Shown here one piece after another: positions 15,583 to 22,889 of a stretch of 25,884 nucleotides of DNA (its first letter is position 1; each line of letters opens with the position of its first letter). The position numbers and the translations under genes were made by a program. Source of the stretch: Candidatus Atribacteria bacterium (lineage in GTDB: Bacteria; Bipolaricaulota; Bipolaricaulia; UBA7950; UBA9294); the NCBI GenBank assembly GCA_004525685.1, contig SPBW01000010.1:1-25884 (forward strand), given 5' to 3'. Under the pieces are notes generated by a model. That model searched no databases and was not told where the DNA came from. It saw only the letters and a program-made list of their open reading frames with translations.

Positions 15583-16563
15583 TCATGCATGGGGTAGGTC
15601 GGTAGATAGAGCATCACCATTGCCATCATCTGTCGTGATGACCAGCTTGTAGCCGACGCCTGGAACCGTGGCCAAGATTGTTGATGCGTCGAGCCCGGCA
15701 CATCGAAGTCGCTTCCGAATGAGGTAGATCTGCTGTTTGACGTCACTGGAATCTGCATACGACGATGCCGTCCACACATGCTCCAGAATATCTGCGTCTG
15801 AGAACGCACGTCCTGGCTTCGCCATCAACAGCTCAAGAAGAGAAGCTTGTTTCGGGGTGAGGTCAATGTCAGCACCGCCAACCTTGAAGCGCAGTTCGTC
15901 AAGAAGCAGAACGAGGTTCCCGGTGACGTAGCGGCGGGCAGCATCTGGGACATGTACGGGCGATGCGCTTGCCAATCGCCTCTTACGCCACATCAGACAT
16001 GCCAACAAGACAACAAGGCCGGAGCCAACGCCCCATGCCGCCAATGACATGAGGGCCACTCTCTTGGTTGCTTGCCGATTATCGCCGACGAGTTCGCTGG
16101 CATTGATCCCAAACTGGAGTGTTCTCAACGTCCCCTCTTCTTCTGGATTGTCCGGATTGGCGAGCATGTGCGGGACCGTGACGTCGACGGCATACTGGCT
16201 GCCGAATCGAACGATGTTTGTGTCTGCCATGGATGCGCTTCCGGGATGTGGCAACGACGCAGCCGAGTACTCGGGACGGCGAAGATCCATCACGATCTCT
16301 CCATCGATCAGCACACGCAAGTAGACGACACCGAGGGTGAGAAGCGGGTAACGAAACCGCTCACGTGAGGAATTGCCTGTTTGTAGCCATGCTTCGCTGG
16401 TTGAGGCGAGGGCTACAGCATAGAGACTACATCGTTTCTGATACTCGGAAACTGCCGTGCGATGAATCGAGTGTGCAATGCCAAAGGCGATCGCCGAAAC
16501 GACGACTGCCAAGATCGAGATAGCCATTGCGGGACGGATGCGATGTTGCGCCGAAAGAGCCAT
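15583..16563 (-). CDS. Membrane-spanning regulator with C-terminal OmpR-type winged helix
   Basis: This is a 326-aa one-component regulator of unusual topology. TM1 lies at about 13-32, an extracytoplasmic domain of about 135 residues at 33-167, TM2 at about 168-191, followed by a basic stop-transfer RKRR. A Trans_reg_C winged helix occupies about 217-309, with DIDLTPKQASLLELLMAKPG, the recognition helix SDVKQQIYLIRKRLR and the closing TVPGVGYKL. There is no receiver or kinase domain. ToxR and CadC carry the same DNA-binding fold at the N-terminus with the sensor C-terminal; here the order is reversed, as in a chemoreceptor or histidine kinase whose output is DNA binding. The ATG at 16563 is preferred because TM1 follows at a normal distance; GTG at 16593 would add ten residues. 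It precedes the secreted-protein gene. Confidence 0.82.
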   Translation of the reverse strand: MALSAQHRIRPAMAISILAVVVSAIAFGIAHSIHRTAVSEYQKRCSLYAVALASTSEAWLQTGNSSRERFRYPLLTLGVVYLRVLIDGEIVMDLRRPEYSAASLPHPGSASMADTNIVRFGSQYAVDVTVPHMLANPDNPEEEGTLRTLQFGINASELVGDNRQATKRVALMSLAAWGVGSGLVVLLACLMWRKRRLASASPVHVPDAARRYVTGNLVLLLDELRFKVGGADIDLTPKQASLLELLMAKPGRAFSDADILEHVWTASSYADSSDVKQQIYLIRKRLRCAGLDASTILATVPGVGYKLVITTDDGNGDALSTDLPHA

Positions 16564-16678
16564 GTCCCAGGATAGCGGGGCATGAGACGTCACGCAATCA
16601 CATGGGCATCACCAGAGCATAAAGAAGGATCTGACATTCACGCAGAAACCGCTAACGCCGTCAACCTTGAGCGTTCGC

Positions 16679-17005
16679 CTAGTTCTTGTAGTCCTCTCGC
16701 GGTGGGCCCCAGGCATCATAAGCTTCTGTGAGTTCCTCAAGCACCAATGCGCGATGGGGGACGTGGGCAGGAATCAACACACCTTCTCCTGCACGGAGGA
16801 TGCGAGTATCTTCTCCCAGCGTGAATTGCAGCGCACCCCGCGTCACGACAGTGATCTGCTCGTTCGCATGGGCATGCTCAGGAACCACGGCATGGGGTTG
16901 GAACGTAAAGAACGTGATCATGACCTTGTCCAGCCACACGGCGCGACGTTCGATGCCGGGCAGCATTTCAGTCACCTGAAGTTCGGGAATGCTGAAGAAG
17001 CTCAT
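16679..17005 (-). CDS. Small single-domain cupin protein
   Basis: This 108-aa protein is a single cupin barrel. Motif 1 is PEHAHANEQITVVTRG (42-57) with His44, His46 and Glu49 as metal ligands. Motif 2 holds His84 in PAHVPHRALV. The conserved glycines GALQFTLGED and AGEGVLIPA match. Such proteins bind a divalent metal and can act as isomerases, dioxygenases or sugar sensors; the substrate cannot be told from the sequence. The ATG at 17005 follows AGGAGG. It lies 39 bp after the DUF4342 gene stop on the same strand; a 6-bp hairpin (17018-17031) in this gap precedes the Shine-Dalgarno. It is followed after 115 bp by the membrane winged-helix regulator gene. Confidence 0.88.
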   Translation of the reverse strand: MSFFSIPELQVTEMLPGIERRAVWLDKVMITFFTFQPHAVVPEHAHANEQITVVTRGALQFTLGEDTRILRAGEGVLIPAHVPHRALVLEELTEAYDAWGPPREDYKN

Positions 17006-17044
17006 GGATCCTCCTCGAGAGCCGGGGCTCTGGCGTGGGAGTGG

Positions 17045-17311
17045 TTAATCAGTCGTGTCCTCGTCGATTCGCTCGACGACAATCTTGCACTCGGTGACGA
17101 TGGCTGCCAAGGCACCCAGCGCGGCCAGCGTGGGCAACAGCAATGCCCCCACGACACCCAATGTCAGTGGGATCTCCAGCAAGGTTCTTCCGTCCTTGTT
17201 TTGGATCGTGATGCGCCGGATGTTGCCTTGATGAACAAGATTCTTGACCGTGGACACGAGATCTTCCCCACTCAGGCTCATCTCTTCGGTTCGCGTCTTC
17301 TCACTGGACAT
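17045..17311 (-). CDS. DUF4342-type protein, 88 aa
   Basis: This small protein fits DUF4342: a soluble charged N-terminal half with SGEDLVSTVKNLVHQGNIRRITIQNKDGRTLLEIPLTLGVVG, and a C-terminal hydrophobic stretch (about 52-72) long enough for a membrane helix. Some DUF4342 members form a UBA-like helical bundle followed by this hydrophobic part; the function is unknown. The ATG at 17311 is chosen because GGGAG precedes it by about eight bases; a GTG at 17320 would sit directly against the Shine-Dalgarno. It is divergent from prfB and heads the minus-strand series that continues with the cupin. Confidence 0.78.
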   Translation of the reverse strand: MSSEKTRTEEMSLSGEDLVSTVKNLVHQGNIRRITIQNKDGRTLLEIPLTLGVVGALLLPTLAALGALAAIVTECKIVVERIDEDTTD

Positions 17312-17399
17312 GCCAACCACTCCCTTCTCTGGTGAGTCCTTGCCGCTGCAAGATACGGCTCAAATGATATCCATCCGGCTTGCGCCGAACCAGCACGCC

Positions 17400-17428
17400 T
17401 TGATGACTGCCCTGTGGCCACGTATAAA
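17400..17428 (+). promoter_or_regulatory. prfB promoter candidate
   Basis: TTGATG (17400-17405) and TATAAA (17423-17428) are separated by exactly 17 bp, matching the sigma-70 consensus at 4/6 and 5/6 positions. Transcription would start near 17435, only about three bases before the prfB ATG, so the transcript would be leaderless or nearly so. Confidence 0.5.
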
Positions 17429-17437
17429 GAAGGTACG

Positions 17438-18533
17438 ATGTACACAGAACAGCTTGACCAGCTTCGCCAAGCACTAGCAAAGATTGGTGATTCCCTTTGA
17501 CCCGGCTTCTATTGAAGCCGAGATGACCACGATGCAGGAAAGCATGGCGGCTCCCGGTTTCTGGGACGATCGCAAGCATGCAGCCGCAATCTCCCAGCAA
17601 GTAGAGCGCAAGAAGTCCACTGTCCAGCGATATCGAAGACTTCGCGATGAGTTGGACGACATCGACGTTCTTCATCAGATGGCACTTGAGGCGGATGATG
17701 AGGCCGAGCTGTCAACTCTTCCGCCCCGGCTTGCGAAGCTGGAGCGAGCGCTTCGAGAGTACAGAATCGAACTGACCTTCTCCGGTGAATACGATTCAGG
17801 CGACTGCTATTTGTCGATCAATGCTGGCGCTGGAGGAACCGATTCCCAAGATTGGGCCGAGATGCTCTTACGCATGTTTGGACGGTTCTGTGAACGCAAG
17901 GGCTGGAACGCGACCCTTCTGGAAGCAAGTCCAGGAGACACGGCAGGCATCCGCTCCGCCACACTTGAGGTGAAGGGATCGTATGCCTACGGGAACCTCA
18001 AGGGGGAGCAAGGCGTGCATCGATTGGTTCGGCTCTCGCCATTTGACTCTGCCCATCGGCGGCATACGTCCTTTGCAGCAGTCTCCATCATTCCCGTTGT
18101 CGAAGAGACGACATTCAAGATTGATCCCAAAGACCTTCGCATCGACACCTATCGTGCATCAGGAGCCGGCGGGCAACATGTCAATGTGACCGACTCGGCT
18201 GTGCGAATCACGCATCTTCCTACGGGGATCGCGGTATCGTGTCAGAACGAGCGAAGCCAGCTTCAGAACAAAGACTCAGCCATGCGTGTGCTAACCGCTC
18301 GCCTGAACGAGCTGCTGCATCAACAACAGGCGCAGCAATTGGAGGAGATCCAAGGCGTTCTTAGGGACAACGAATGGGGGAGCCAAATCCGCTCCTACGT
18401 CCTGCATCCCTATCAAATGGTCAAGGATCATCGAACAGGGCATGAGACGGGTAATATCGATGCCGTTCTGGATGGAGACCTTGCAGCCTTTGTCGAAGCC
18501 ATCCTAGAACAGCTGCCTAACTCACCTAGTTAA
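17438..18533 (+). CDS. prfB: Peptide chain release factor 2 with programmed +1 frameshift
   Basis: RF2 releases the finished peptide at UGA and UAA codons. The complete protein is 364 aa: 20 codons from ATG 17438, then an in-frame UGA at 17498-17500, then 344 residues in the +1 frame. The slip sequence CTT-TGA-C (17495-17501) is the one used for RF2 autoregulation in many bacteria, so low RF2 levels favour shifting and raise synthesis. The main body shows INAGAGGTDSQDWAEMLLRM, the stop-codon-reading SPF tripeptide in RLVRLSPFDSAHRRHTSFA, and the catalytic GGQ in GAGGQHVN. A TTG at 17484 would give a misleading start without the N-terminal 20 residues. The gene is separate from the convergent ruvX operon and precedes a small RHH gene. 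Confidence 0.96.
17486..17501 (+). other. prfB: RF2 programmed frameshift signal
   Basis: The slippery CTT TGA C occupies 17495-17501. The GGTGA at 17486-17490 can pair with the end of the anti-Shine-Dalgarno and lies four bases upstream of CTT; in E. coli the stimulator is AGGGGG three bases upstream, so this element is weaker or shifted in register. Reading shifts from CTT (frame 0) to GAC (+1). Confidence 0.92.
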
Positions 18534-18551
18534 AGACGCACACGGCCATCT

Positions 18552-18580
18552 TTGTAGGTGAAAGGAGATACTGATACAAT
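18552..18580 (+). promoter_or_regulatory. Promoter candidate for the small RHH gene
   Basis: TTGTAG (18552-18557) and TACAAT (18575-18580) have exactly 17 bp between them; the -10 is 5/6 and carries an upstream TGA. A start near 18587 leaves a 23-base leader that includes the AAGGAGGT Shine-Dalgarno at 18598-18605. Confidence 0.5.
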
Positions 18581-18609
18581 CGCACAGGCAATTGACCAAG
18601 GAGGTCGCC

Positions 18610-18780
18610 ATGGCAAAACAACTTGTGCGTACACTGTCTGTCTTCATCCCTCAGAAGAAAGTTCACCTCAATCTGATCCAGCGTCTGACGGATCTAGGGA
18701 AGAAACGTGATCGCTCGGTCAACTACCTGGTCATCCAAGGCATCGCCGAGTTTCTGGAGCGGGAAGAGAAGAAGGGCTAG
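18610..18780 (+). CDS. Small ribbon-helix-helix-like protein, 56 aa
   Basis: A 56-residue basic protein: a short N-terminal strand (LVRTLSVFIPQKK), a helix (LNLIQRLTDLGKKRD), a Ser-containing turn (RSVN) and a second helix (YLVIQGIAEFLEREEKK). This strand-helix-helix order and size fit the CopG/MetJ-type ribbon-helix-helix DNA-binding fold, as in small transcription or plasmid regulators, although no exact family is recognised. ATG at 18610 follows AAGGAGGT by four bases; the longer frame starting at 18592 would put this Shine-Dalgarno inside the gene. It has its own promoter candidate. Its stop shares CTAG (18777-18780) with the ruvX stop. No toxin gene is adjacent, so an antitoxin role is unsupported. 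Confidence 0.72.
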   Translation: MAKQLVRTLSVFIPQKKVHLNLIQRLTDLGKKRDRSVNYLVIQGIAEFLEREEKKG

Positions 18781-19226
18781 TCGGAATGCTGGTCGAACGT
18801 CATCTCAGAGGGGAATCGCTGGCTGTCTAGGTAGCCCTGAAGGATAAGCGTGGCTGCCAACCCGTCTCGCAACAGCTTCCGATCCTTGCGCTTGACGTTT
18901 CCCTCCAGTAGTACACGCTCGGCCTCTGCGCTCGTCAAGCGTTCATCTGACACGACGATTCTTGCAGACGTCAATTCCTGTAGTTGAGCTGTGAAACCCT
19001 CAACTTCTAGAGCCATTTCGCCCTTGGTGGCATCCATATTCAAGGGCAATCCAATGACGATCGTCTCGGCATCAAACTCGTGTGCTACTCGGGCGAGATG
19101 CTCGAGATCCTTCTGCAAAGAGCGCGTTCTTAGATAGGGATCAAGAGGGCGCGCCAAGAATGCGGCCTCATCGGACACGGCCAATCCAATGCGCCGGCGG
19201 CCATAGTCAATGCCAAGAATCCTCAT
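18777..19226 (-). CDS. ruvX: YqgF/RuvX RNase H-like pre-16S rRNA nuclease
   Basis: The 149-aa protein matches the YqgF/RuvX family, implicated in 16S rRNA 5'-end maturation. The RNase H-like motifs are complete: Asp7 in ILGIDYGRRRIGLAVSD, IVIGLPLNMD (56-65), the SDERLTS segment with Glu95, and Asp121 before GLAATLILQGYL. Length is normal (about 140-150). It is the last gene of the operon 20418-21173, yigZ, ruvA, ruvX, overlapping the ruvA stop by 4 bp. In many genomes yqgF is near alaS or other genes, so the pairing with ruvA here is a local arrangement. Its stop shares CTAG with the stop of the convergent RHH gene. Confidence 0.93.
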   Translation of the reverse strand: MRILGIDYGRRRIGLAVSDEAAFLARPLDPYLRTRSLQKDLEHLARVAHEFDAETIVIGLPLNMDATKGEMALEVEGFTAQLQELTSARIVVSDERLTSAEAERVLLEGNVKRKDRKLLRDGLAATLILQGYLDSQRFPSEMTFDQHSD

Positions 19227-19813
19227 CGGTTGCGGCCGAGCAAAGACAAGGCTTCACGCACCAGTTTCTCAGCACTGAGCTTCTTCTCGCGCAATTCGAC
19301 AATGGCTTGCCGGGCTTCGCGGACAGAGAATCCGAGCGCTTTGGAAGTTAATGCACGCAAGGCTGTCTCTTCTTCTGGCACGAGGAACAGGTTTCTAAAT
19401 CCATCAGCAGATCCAGTTCCGATCTTGTCGCGAAGGTCGAGAAGGATGCGCTGGGCCGTCTTCTCTCCAATGCCCTTGATGGTCGTGAGTCGGGTGACGT
19501 CATTGGTGGTGATGGCCTCGACGAGCGCCTCTGTAGGCAACGAAGACAGAATCTGCAAGGCAAGCTTGGGGCCAATCTGTCCGACGGTGAGAAGCTTTCT
19601 GAAGATCGTGCGCGCGTCTGTGGACGCGAACCCGTAGAGCTGAACAGAATCGTCTCGCACAATAAGGTGCGTGAAGACCTGATCGATCAGCCGTTCGTGG
19701 CAGGCCCTCACGGTTTCAGCCGGGCAGAAGATCTGGTAGGTGATGCCCCCCGTCTCAATACACACAAAATCGGATCCCACGTCGATGACTTCTCCGCGAA
19801 TCGCGTCGATCAC
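19223..19813 (-). CDS. ruvA: Holliday junction DNA helicase subunit RuvA
   Basis: RuvA binds four-way DNA junctions and loads the RuvB motor for branch migration. The 196-aa protein has an N-terminal OB-fold (1-60, MIDAIRGEVIDVGSDFVCIETGG), two helix-hairpin-helix motifs (71-90, LLTVGQIGPKLALQIL; 107-127, LTTIKGIGEKTAQRILLDL) and the flexible linker followed by the RuvB-binding domain III (148-196). Length is normal. Its start overlaps the yigZ stop by 4 bp and its stop overlaps the ruvX start by 4 bp, so translation is coupled. ruvB and ruvC are not in this window. Confidence 0.96.
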   Translation of the reverse strand: MIDAIRGEVIDVGSDFVCIETGGITYQIFCPAETVRACHERLIDQVFTHLIVRDDSVQLYGFASTDARTIFRKLLTVGQIGPKLALQILSSLPTEALVEAITTNDVTRLTTIKGIGEKTAQRILLDLRDKIGTGSADGFRNLFLVPEEETALRALTSKALGFSVREARQAIVELREKKLSAEKLVREALSLLGRNR

Positions 19814-20421
19814 AAGGCCACCTCCATCTCAACTCGAGCGCCAGTGGCCTCAGTGAGTGCGCCGCGTAGGGCGTTCACCTGAGACGGCGGAAGCGAGCAC
19901 TCAATGCGAACCGGTTCCTCATACATCAATGCCTCGATTTGCACTGGGAAACGATGAAGTGTGGACATGACGCTTGAGTTTACTTCGACGGGGAATCGAA
20001 TGGTAATGTGAGTCAGCAGAGCTTGTGTGATGATGCGGACGTGCTCCAGAGCTTCAGATACGGCATCGGAGTACGCACGAACCAAGCCCCCGACTCCTAG
20101 GTTTGTCCCCCCATAGTAGCGGATGACAATCGCCAGAACATTACAGAGATCGTGTCCTGCAAGTTGGTGCAGCATAGGCATGCCCGCAGAGCCGGCTGGC
20201 TCGCCGTCGTCGCTTGAGCCTTCGATCAGCGCATCGTCCATCAGGAGCCGGTACGCTGAACAATGATGGGTGGCGTCGTGGTAGAGCTTGCGTGCCTTGC
20301 TTAGCTGCTCCGAAACGTCATCTGGAGATGCCGCCGCCGATAGCAGGGCAATGAAGCGCGATTTCTTCCGCGTAATCTTGTGGAGGATCGATTCTTCTAT
20401 CGTGAGATAGGAATCATTCAT
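19810..20421 (-). CDS. YigZ/IMPACT family protein
   Basis: This 203-aa protein fits the YigZ family, homologous to eukaryotic IMPACT. The N-terminal domain includes KKSRFIALLSAAASPDDV (19-36), HDATHHCSAYRL (48-59), DDGEPAGSAGMPMLHQL and AIVIRYYGGTNLGVGGLVRAYSDAV; these are the family signatures. The C-terminal domain (about 130-203) is a ferredoxin-like fold of DUF1949 type. YigZ binds nucleic acids and ribosome-related partners in E. coli, but its precise cellular role is not settled. It overlaps the previous and following genes by 4 bp, so it is expressed with ruvA and ruvX. Confidence 0.92.
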   Translation of the reverse strand: MNDSYLTIEESILHKITRKKSRFIALLSAAASPDDVSEQLSKARKLYHDATHHCSAYRLLMDDALIEGSSDDGEPAGSAGMPMLHQLAGHDLCNVLAIVIRYYGGTNLGVGGLVRAYSDAVSEALEHVRIITQALLTHITIRFPVEVNSSVMSTLHRFPVQIEALMYEEPVRIECSLPPSQVNALRGALTEATGARVEMEVAL

Positions 20422-21173
20422 CTCCGACCTTCGACAGGGATCACTGGCAATTGCGCAAGCTGCTTGATGTGCTCAAATGCCGCGCGAACCTGGTCATCTC
20501 CTCCTTCAAGCAGCAGGCTGATGCTTCCTTGGCCTGTGCCAATCCCGTTCGAACACACGTGCGTTGCGTGGACCTCGAACAGCAACTCGAGTGCCTCGAT
20601 CTCAGTGACCACATGGCCAGTCAGCGGATACATGCCGCAGGCGAGGCCCATGGGCAACTCGATCTTGCGGCTGCCCAATTGCTGAGTCAGCTCCCCGATG
20701 GGAGTGTGGATGGATTTTGCCAACGAGATGGGAATGACAATATCCACGCCACGAGCGATGGCTGTAGGCACGTATCGGCCGACAGTTCCTCCGGTGGCTG
20801 CAGCCAGCAATACGCCGACGGTTCCGAATGGATCGAGAGCATTCCCGCCTTTGATGACAACGTCGCCAGCAGTCAGGCTGCTGAGAACTGACTGCTCATC
20901 AAAAGGCACTTGCGCGCCGTTCTTGAGCACTAAATCGGTTGCCTCACCCAAGCGTGCGTTGATGTTCCAGCGATCATCAATGACACCGGCAGCAAACGCT
21001 CCTTGGTCGATGGGCGCGCCGAGCAACTCAGATGCGACATACCCGTTGGTTGTTCCCAGCGTAACGATGACCGTGCCCTCTCCCATTGCCTTCACGACGA
21101 TGGGATGTGCAGCAACGCCTTGGGCAATCAGCCGCTTTGCTGTGGTTGAATTCAGGACTACACTCGCTTTCAT
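20418..21173 (-). CDS. Conserved hypothetical protein, 251 aa
   Basis: I do not know the function. The sequence has an alpha/beta look with glycine-rich loops: VIVTLGTTNGYVASELLG (34-51), VVIKGGNALDPFGTVGVLLAAATGGTVG (about 105-132) and ARGVDIVIPISLAKSIHTP. A C-terminal ferredoxin-like part (about 185-235) includes VVTEIEALELLFEVHATHVCSNGIGTGQGS. It resembles uncharacterised proteins of similar size I recall from several bacteria, but I cannot name a family. There is no signal peptide. ATG at 21173 follows GAGGAG. It heads the yigZ-ruvA-ruvX operon with a 4-bp overlap and is divergent from the acyl-CoA synthetase gene, which shares the upstream region. Confidence 0.75.
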   Translation of the reverse strand: MKASVVLNSTTAKRLIAQGVAAHPIVVKAMGEGTVIVTLGTTNGYVASELLGAPIDQGAFAAGVIDDRWNINARLGEATDLVLKNGAQVPFDEQSVLSSLTAGDVVIKGGNALDPFGTVGVLLAAATGGTVGRYVPTAIARGVDIVIPISLAKSIHTPIGELTQQLGSRKIELPMGLACGMYPLTGHVVTEIEALELLFEVHATHVCSNGIGTGQGSISLLLEGGDDQVRAAFEHIKQLAQLPVIPVEGRR

Positions 21174-21206
21174 AATGCTCCTCGGTCTCGTGCGGGATTC
21201 GTGGAT

Positions 21207-21235
21207 ATGCTATAAGATGCACCGTTCCGAATCAA
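21207..21235 (-). promoter_or_regulatory. Promoter candidate for the ruvA-ruvX operon
   Basis: On the minus strand TTGATT (21230-21235) and TAGCAT (21207-21212) are 17 bp apart, each 4/6 to consensus. Transcription would start near 21200, 27 bases before the ATG at 21173. A plus-strand TATAAG (21211-21216) overlaps it and may serve the acyl-CoA synthetase, but it lacks a clear -35. Confidence 0.35.
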
Positions 21236-21263
21236 AAGCAATCTAGTAAGGTGGTCCGAAACG

Positions 21264-22889
21264 ATGCAATACAACAGAGCGCTGTACCAACAAGAACTTG
21301 AGCAGTTTGTGTGGGACATTCCCGCTGACTACAACATCGTCGATGTGGTCGAGGGACATGCCCAGGCGAACCCGGACAAGATCGCAGTCTTCTGGGAAGA
21401 CGCGGACGGGAACGAGCGGCAAGTCACGTATGCGCAGCTGGTGCGAGGAACGCGACGCTTTGGCAGCGCGCTCATCGGACTAGGTGTTCAGAAGGGCGAG
21501 CCCATTCTGCATGTGCTCCCGCGTCTGCCAGAAGCACACATGGCTCAGCTGGGAACGTTTGTCGCAGGCGCCGTGGCTGTTCCTTGTTCGGAAATGCTCA
21601 AGCCCAAGGAAATCGCGTATCGATCGCAGGCTAGCGGAGCCAAGGTCATTGTGGCGGATGTGTCCATTGTAGAAGCCGTGGAAGCGGCCCGCGGTGACTG
21701 TCCGCTTGAGACGTTCATCCTGATCAACAGTGACGAGTCTCGCGATGGGTGGATTCGATTTGAGGATCTTGTTGAGCAGGCCGATGAATCCGTGCAGAAG
21801 GTGGTGCTTTCAGTCGATGACCCGATGACAATCAACTTCACATCGGGTACGACAGGCAATCCTAAGCCCGTCGTGCACAAGCATCGATGGATGTACTGCC
21901 ACAATCGCATTACCGCTCGCTATTGGTACGCAGCCAACGAGAATGACATCATTTGGGCAACCACCGCACCGGGTTGGGCCAAGTGGTATTGGAGCCCCAT
22001 CGGCGTATCGCTGACATCAGGTGCCACGCAGCTCATGTACAACGGTCGCTTCGACGGCGAGCGTTATCTGGAACTCTTGGCCAAGTACAAGGTCACCAAG
22101 CTGTGCTGTACGCCAACGGAATATCGTCTGTTTGCGCAGCTGCCAGACATGGCTCACCCCGGCATCGTCCTACAGGATGCACTGTCAGCTGGCGAGCCGC
22201 TCAACGTCGAACCGATCGAAGCCTTCAGGCGCGCCTTCGGCGTGACCATTCGCGACGGCTATGGCCAGACGGAGTCTGTGTGCCTGGTCTGTAATCTGCC
22301 TGGAATGCAGGTCAAACCCGGAGCGATGGGCGTGCCCACGCCAGGCCCTGGCGTGACGCTGATTGATGGCGATGGCAATCCTGTCGGACCCGGAGAAGTG
22401 GGAGAAATCGCACTCAGGCCGGAGTCTCCAGCCATCTTCGACGGCTACTGGAAGTCGCCGGAGCTGGACAAGGAAGCCTTCTCAGGCGGCTGGTATCGTA
22501 CCGGCGACCTGGTTCGTATGGACGAAGACGGCTATCTGTTCTTCGAAGGCCGCGCCGACGATGTTATCTTGACGTCGGGCTATCGCATTGGTCCCTTTGA
22601 AGTCGAGGACGCGCTCGTGAGCCATCGAGCCGTTGTTGAAGCCGCCGCTGTTGCGGCGCCGCATCGAGAGCGTGGCGAGATTGTTAAGGCGTTTGTCATC
22701 CTGGCAGCCGGATACGAACCGTCGGATAAACTAACCAAAGAGCTTCAGGATCACGTAAAGGCGGAAACAGCGCCCTACAAGTATCCGCGAGCCATCGAAT
22801 ACGTGGCCGAGCTTCCCAAGACCACCAGCGGGAAGATCAAGCGCGCTGAATTGAAGCGCGTGGAATGGGAGGGCTGGGACCGACGATGA
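21264..22889 (+). CDS. AMP-forming acyl-CoA synthetase (acetyl/medium-chain type)
   Basis: This 541-aa enzyme activates a carboxylic acid with ATP and CoA to acyl-CoA via an acyl-adenylate. The ANL superfamily motifs are complete: P-loop FTSGTTGNPKPV (192-203), YGQTES (about 333), the GWYRTGDLVRMDEDG hinge region, and catalytic Lys524 in PKTTSGKIKRAELK. Motifs such as WATTAPGWAKWYWSPIG and VVHKHRWMYCHNR resemble medium-chain/acetyl-CoA synthetases of the ACSM type, with a small Trp-lined substrate pocket; the true acid substrate cannot be decided by eye. The ATG at 21264 has AAGGTGG nine bases upstream. Its stop (ATGA) overlaps the start of the exported-protein gene. Confidence 0.93.
   Translation: MQYNRALYQQELEQFVWDIPADYNIVDVVEGHAQANPDKIAVFWEDADGNERQVTYAQLVRGTRRFGSALIGLGVQKGEPILHVLPRLPEAHMAQLGTFVAGAVAVPCSEMLKPKEIAYRSQASGAKVIVADVSIVEAVEAARGDCPLETFILINSDESRDGWIRFEDLVEQADESVQKVVLSVDDPMTINFTSGTTGNPKPVVHKHRWMYCHNRITARYWYAANENDIIWATTAPGWAKWYWSPIGVSLTSGATQLMYNGRFDGERYLELLAKYKVTKLCCTPTEYRLFAQLPDMAHPGIVLQDALSAGEPLNVEPIEAFRRAFGVTIRDGYGQTESVCLVCNLPGMQVKPGAMGVPTPGPGVTLIDGDGNPVGPGEVGEIALRPESPAIFDGYWKSPELDKEAFSGGWYRTGDLVRMDEDGYLFFEGRADDVILTSGYRIGPFEVEDALVSHRAVVEAAAVAAPHRERGEIVKAFVILAAGYEPSDKLTKELQDHVKAETAPYKYPRAIEYVAELPKTTSGKIKRAELKRVEWEGWDRR

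Noticed and set aside
17018..17031. 6-bp hairpin AGAGCC-GG-GGCTCT upstream of the cupin
   Set aside because: Too short and not followed by a U-run; likely incidental, although it touches the cupin leader.
17484..17499. TTG start for release factor 2
   Set aside because: It would remove the N-terminal 20 residues and ignore the CTT TGA C frameshift signal, which explains the in-frame stop.
19230..19637. 135-aa plus-strand ORF inside ruvA
   Set aside because: Antisense to a well-conserved gene and composed of Ser/Arg-rich residues typical of a shadow frame.
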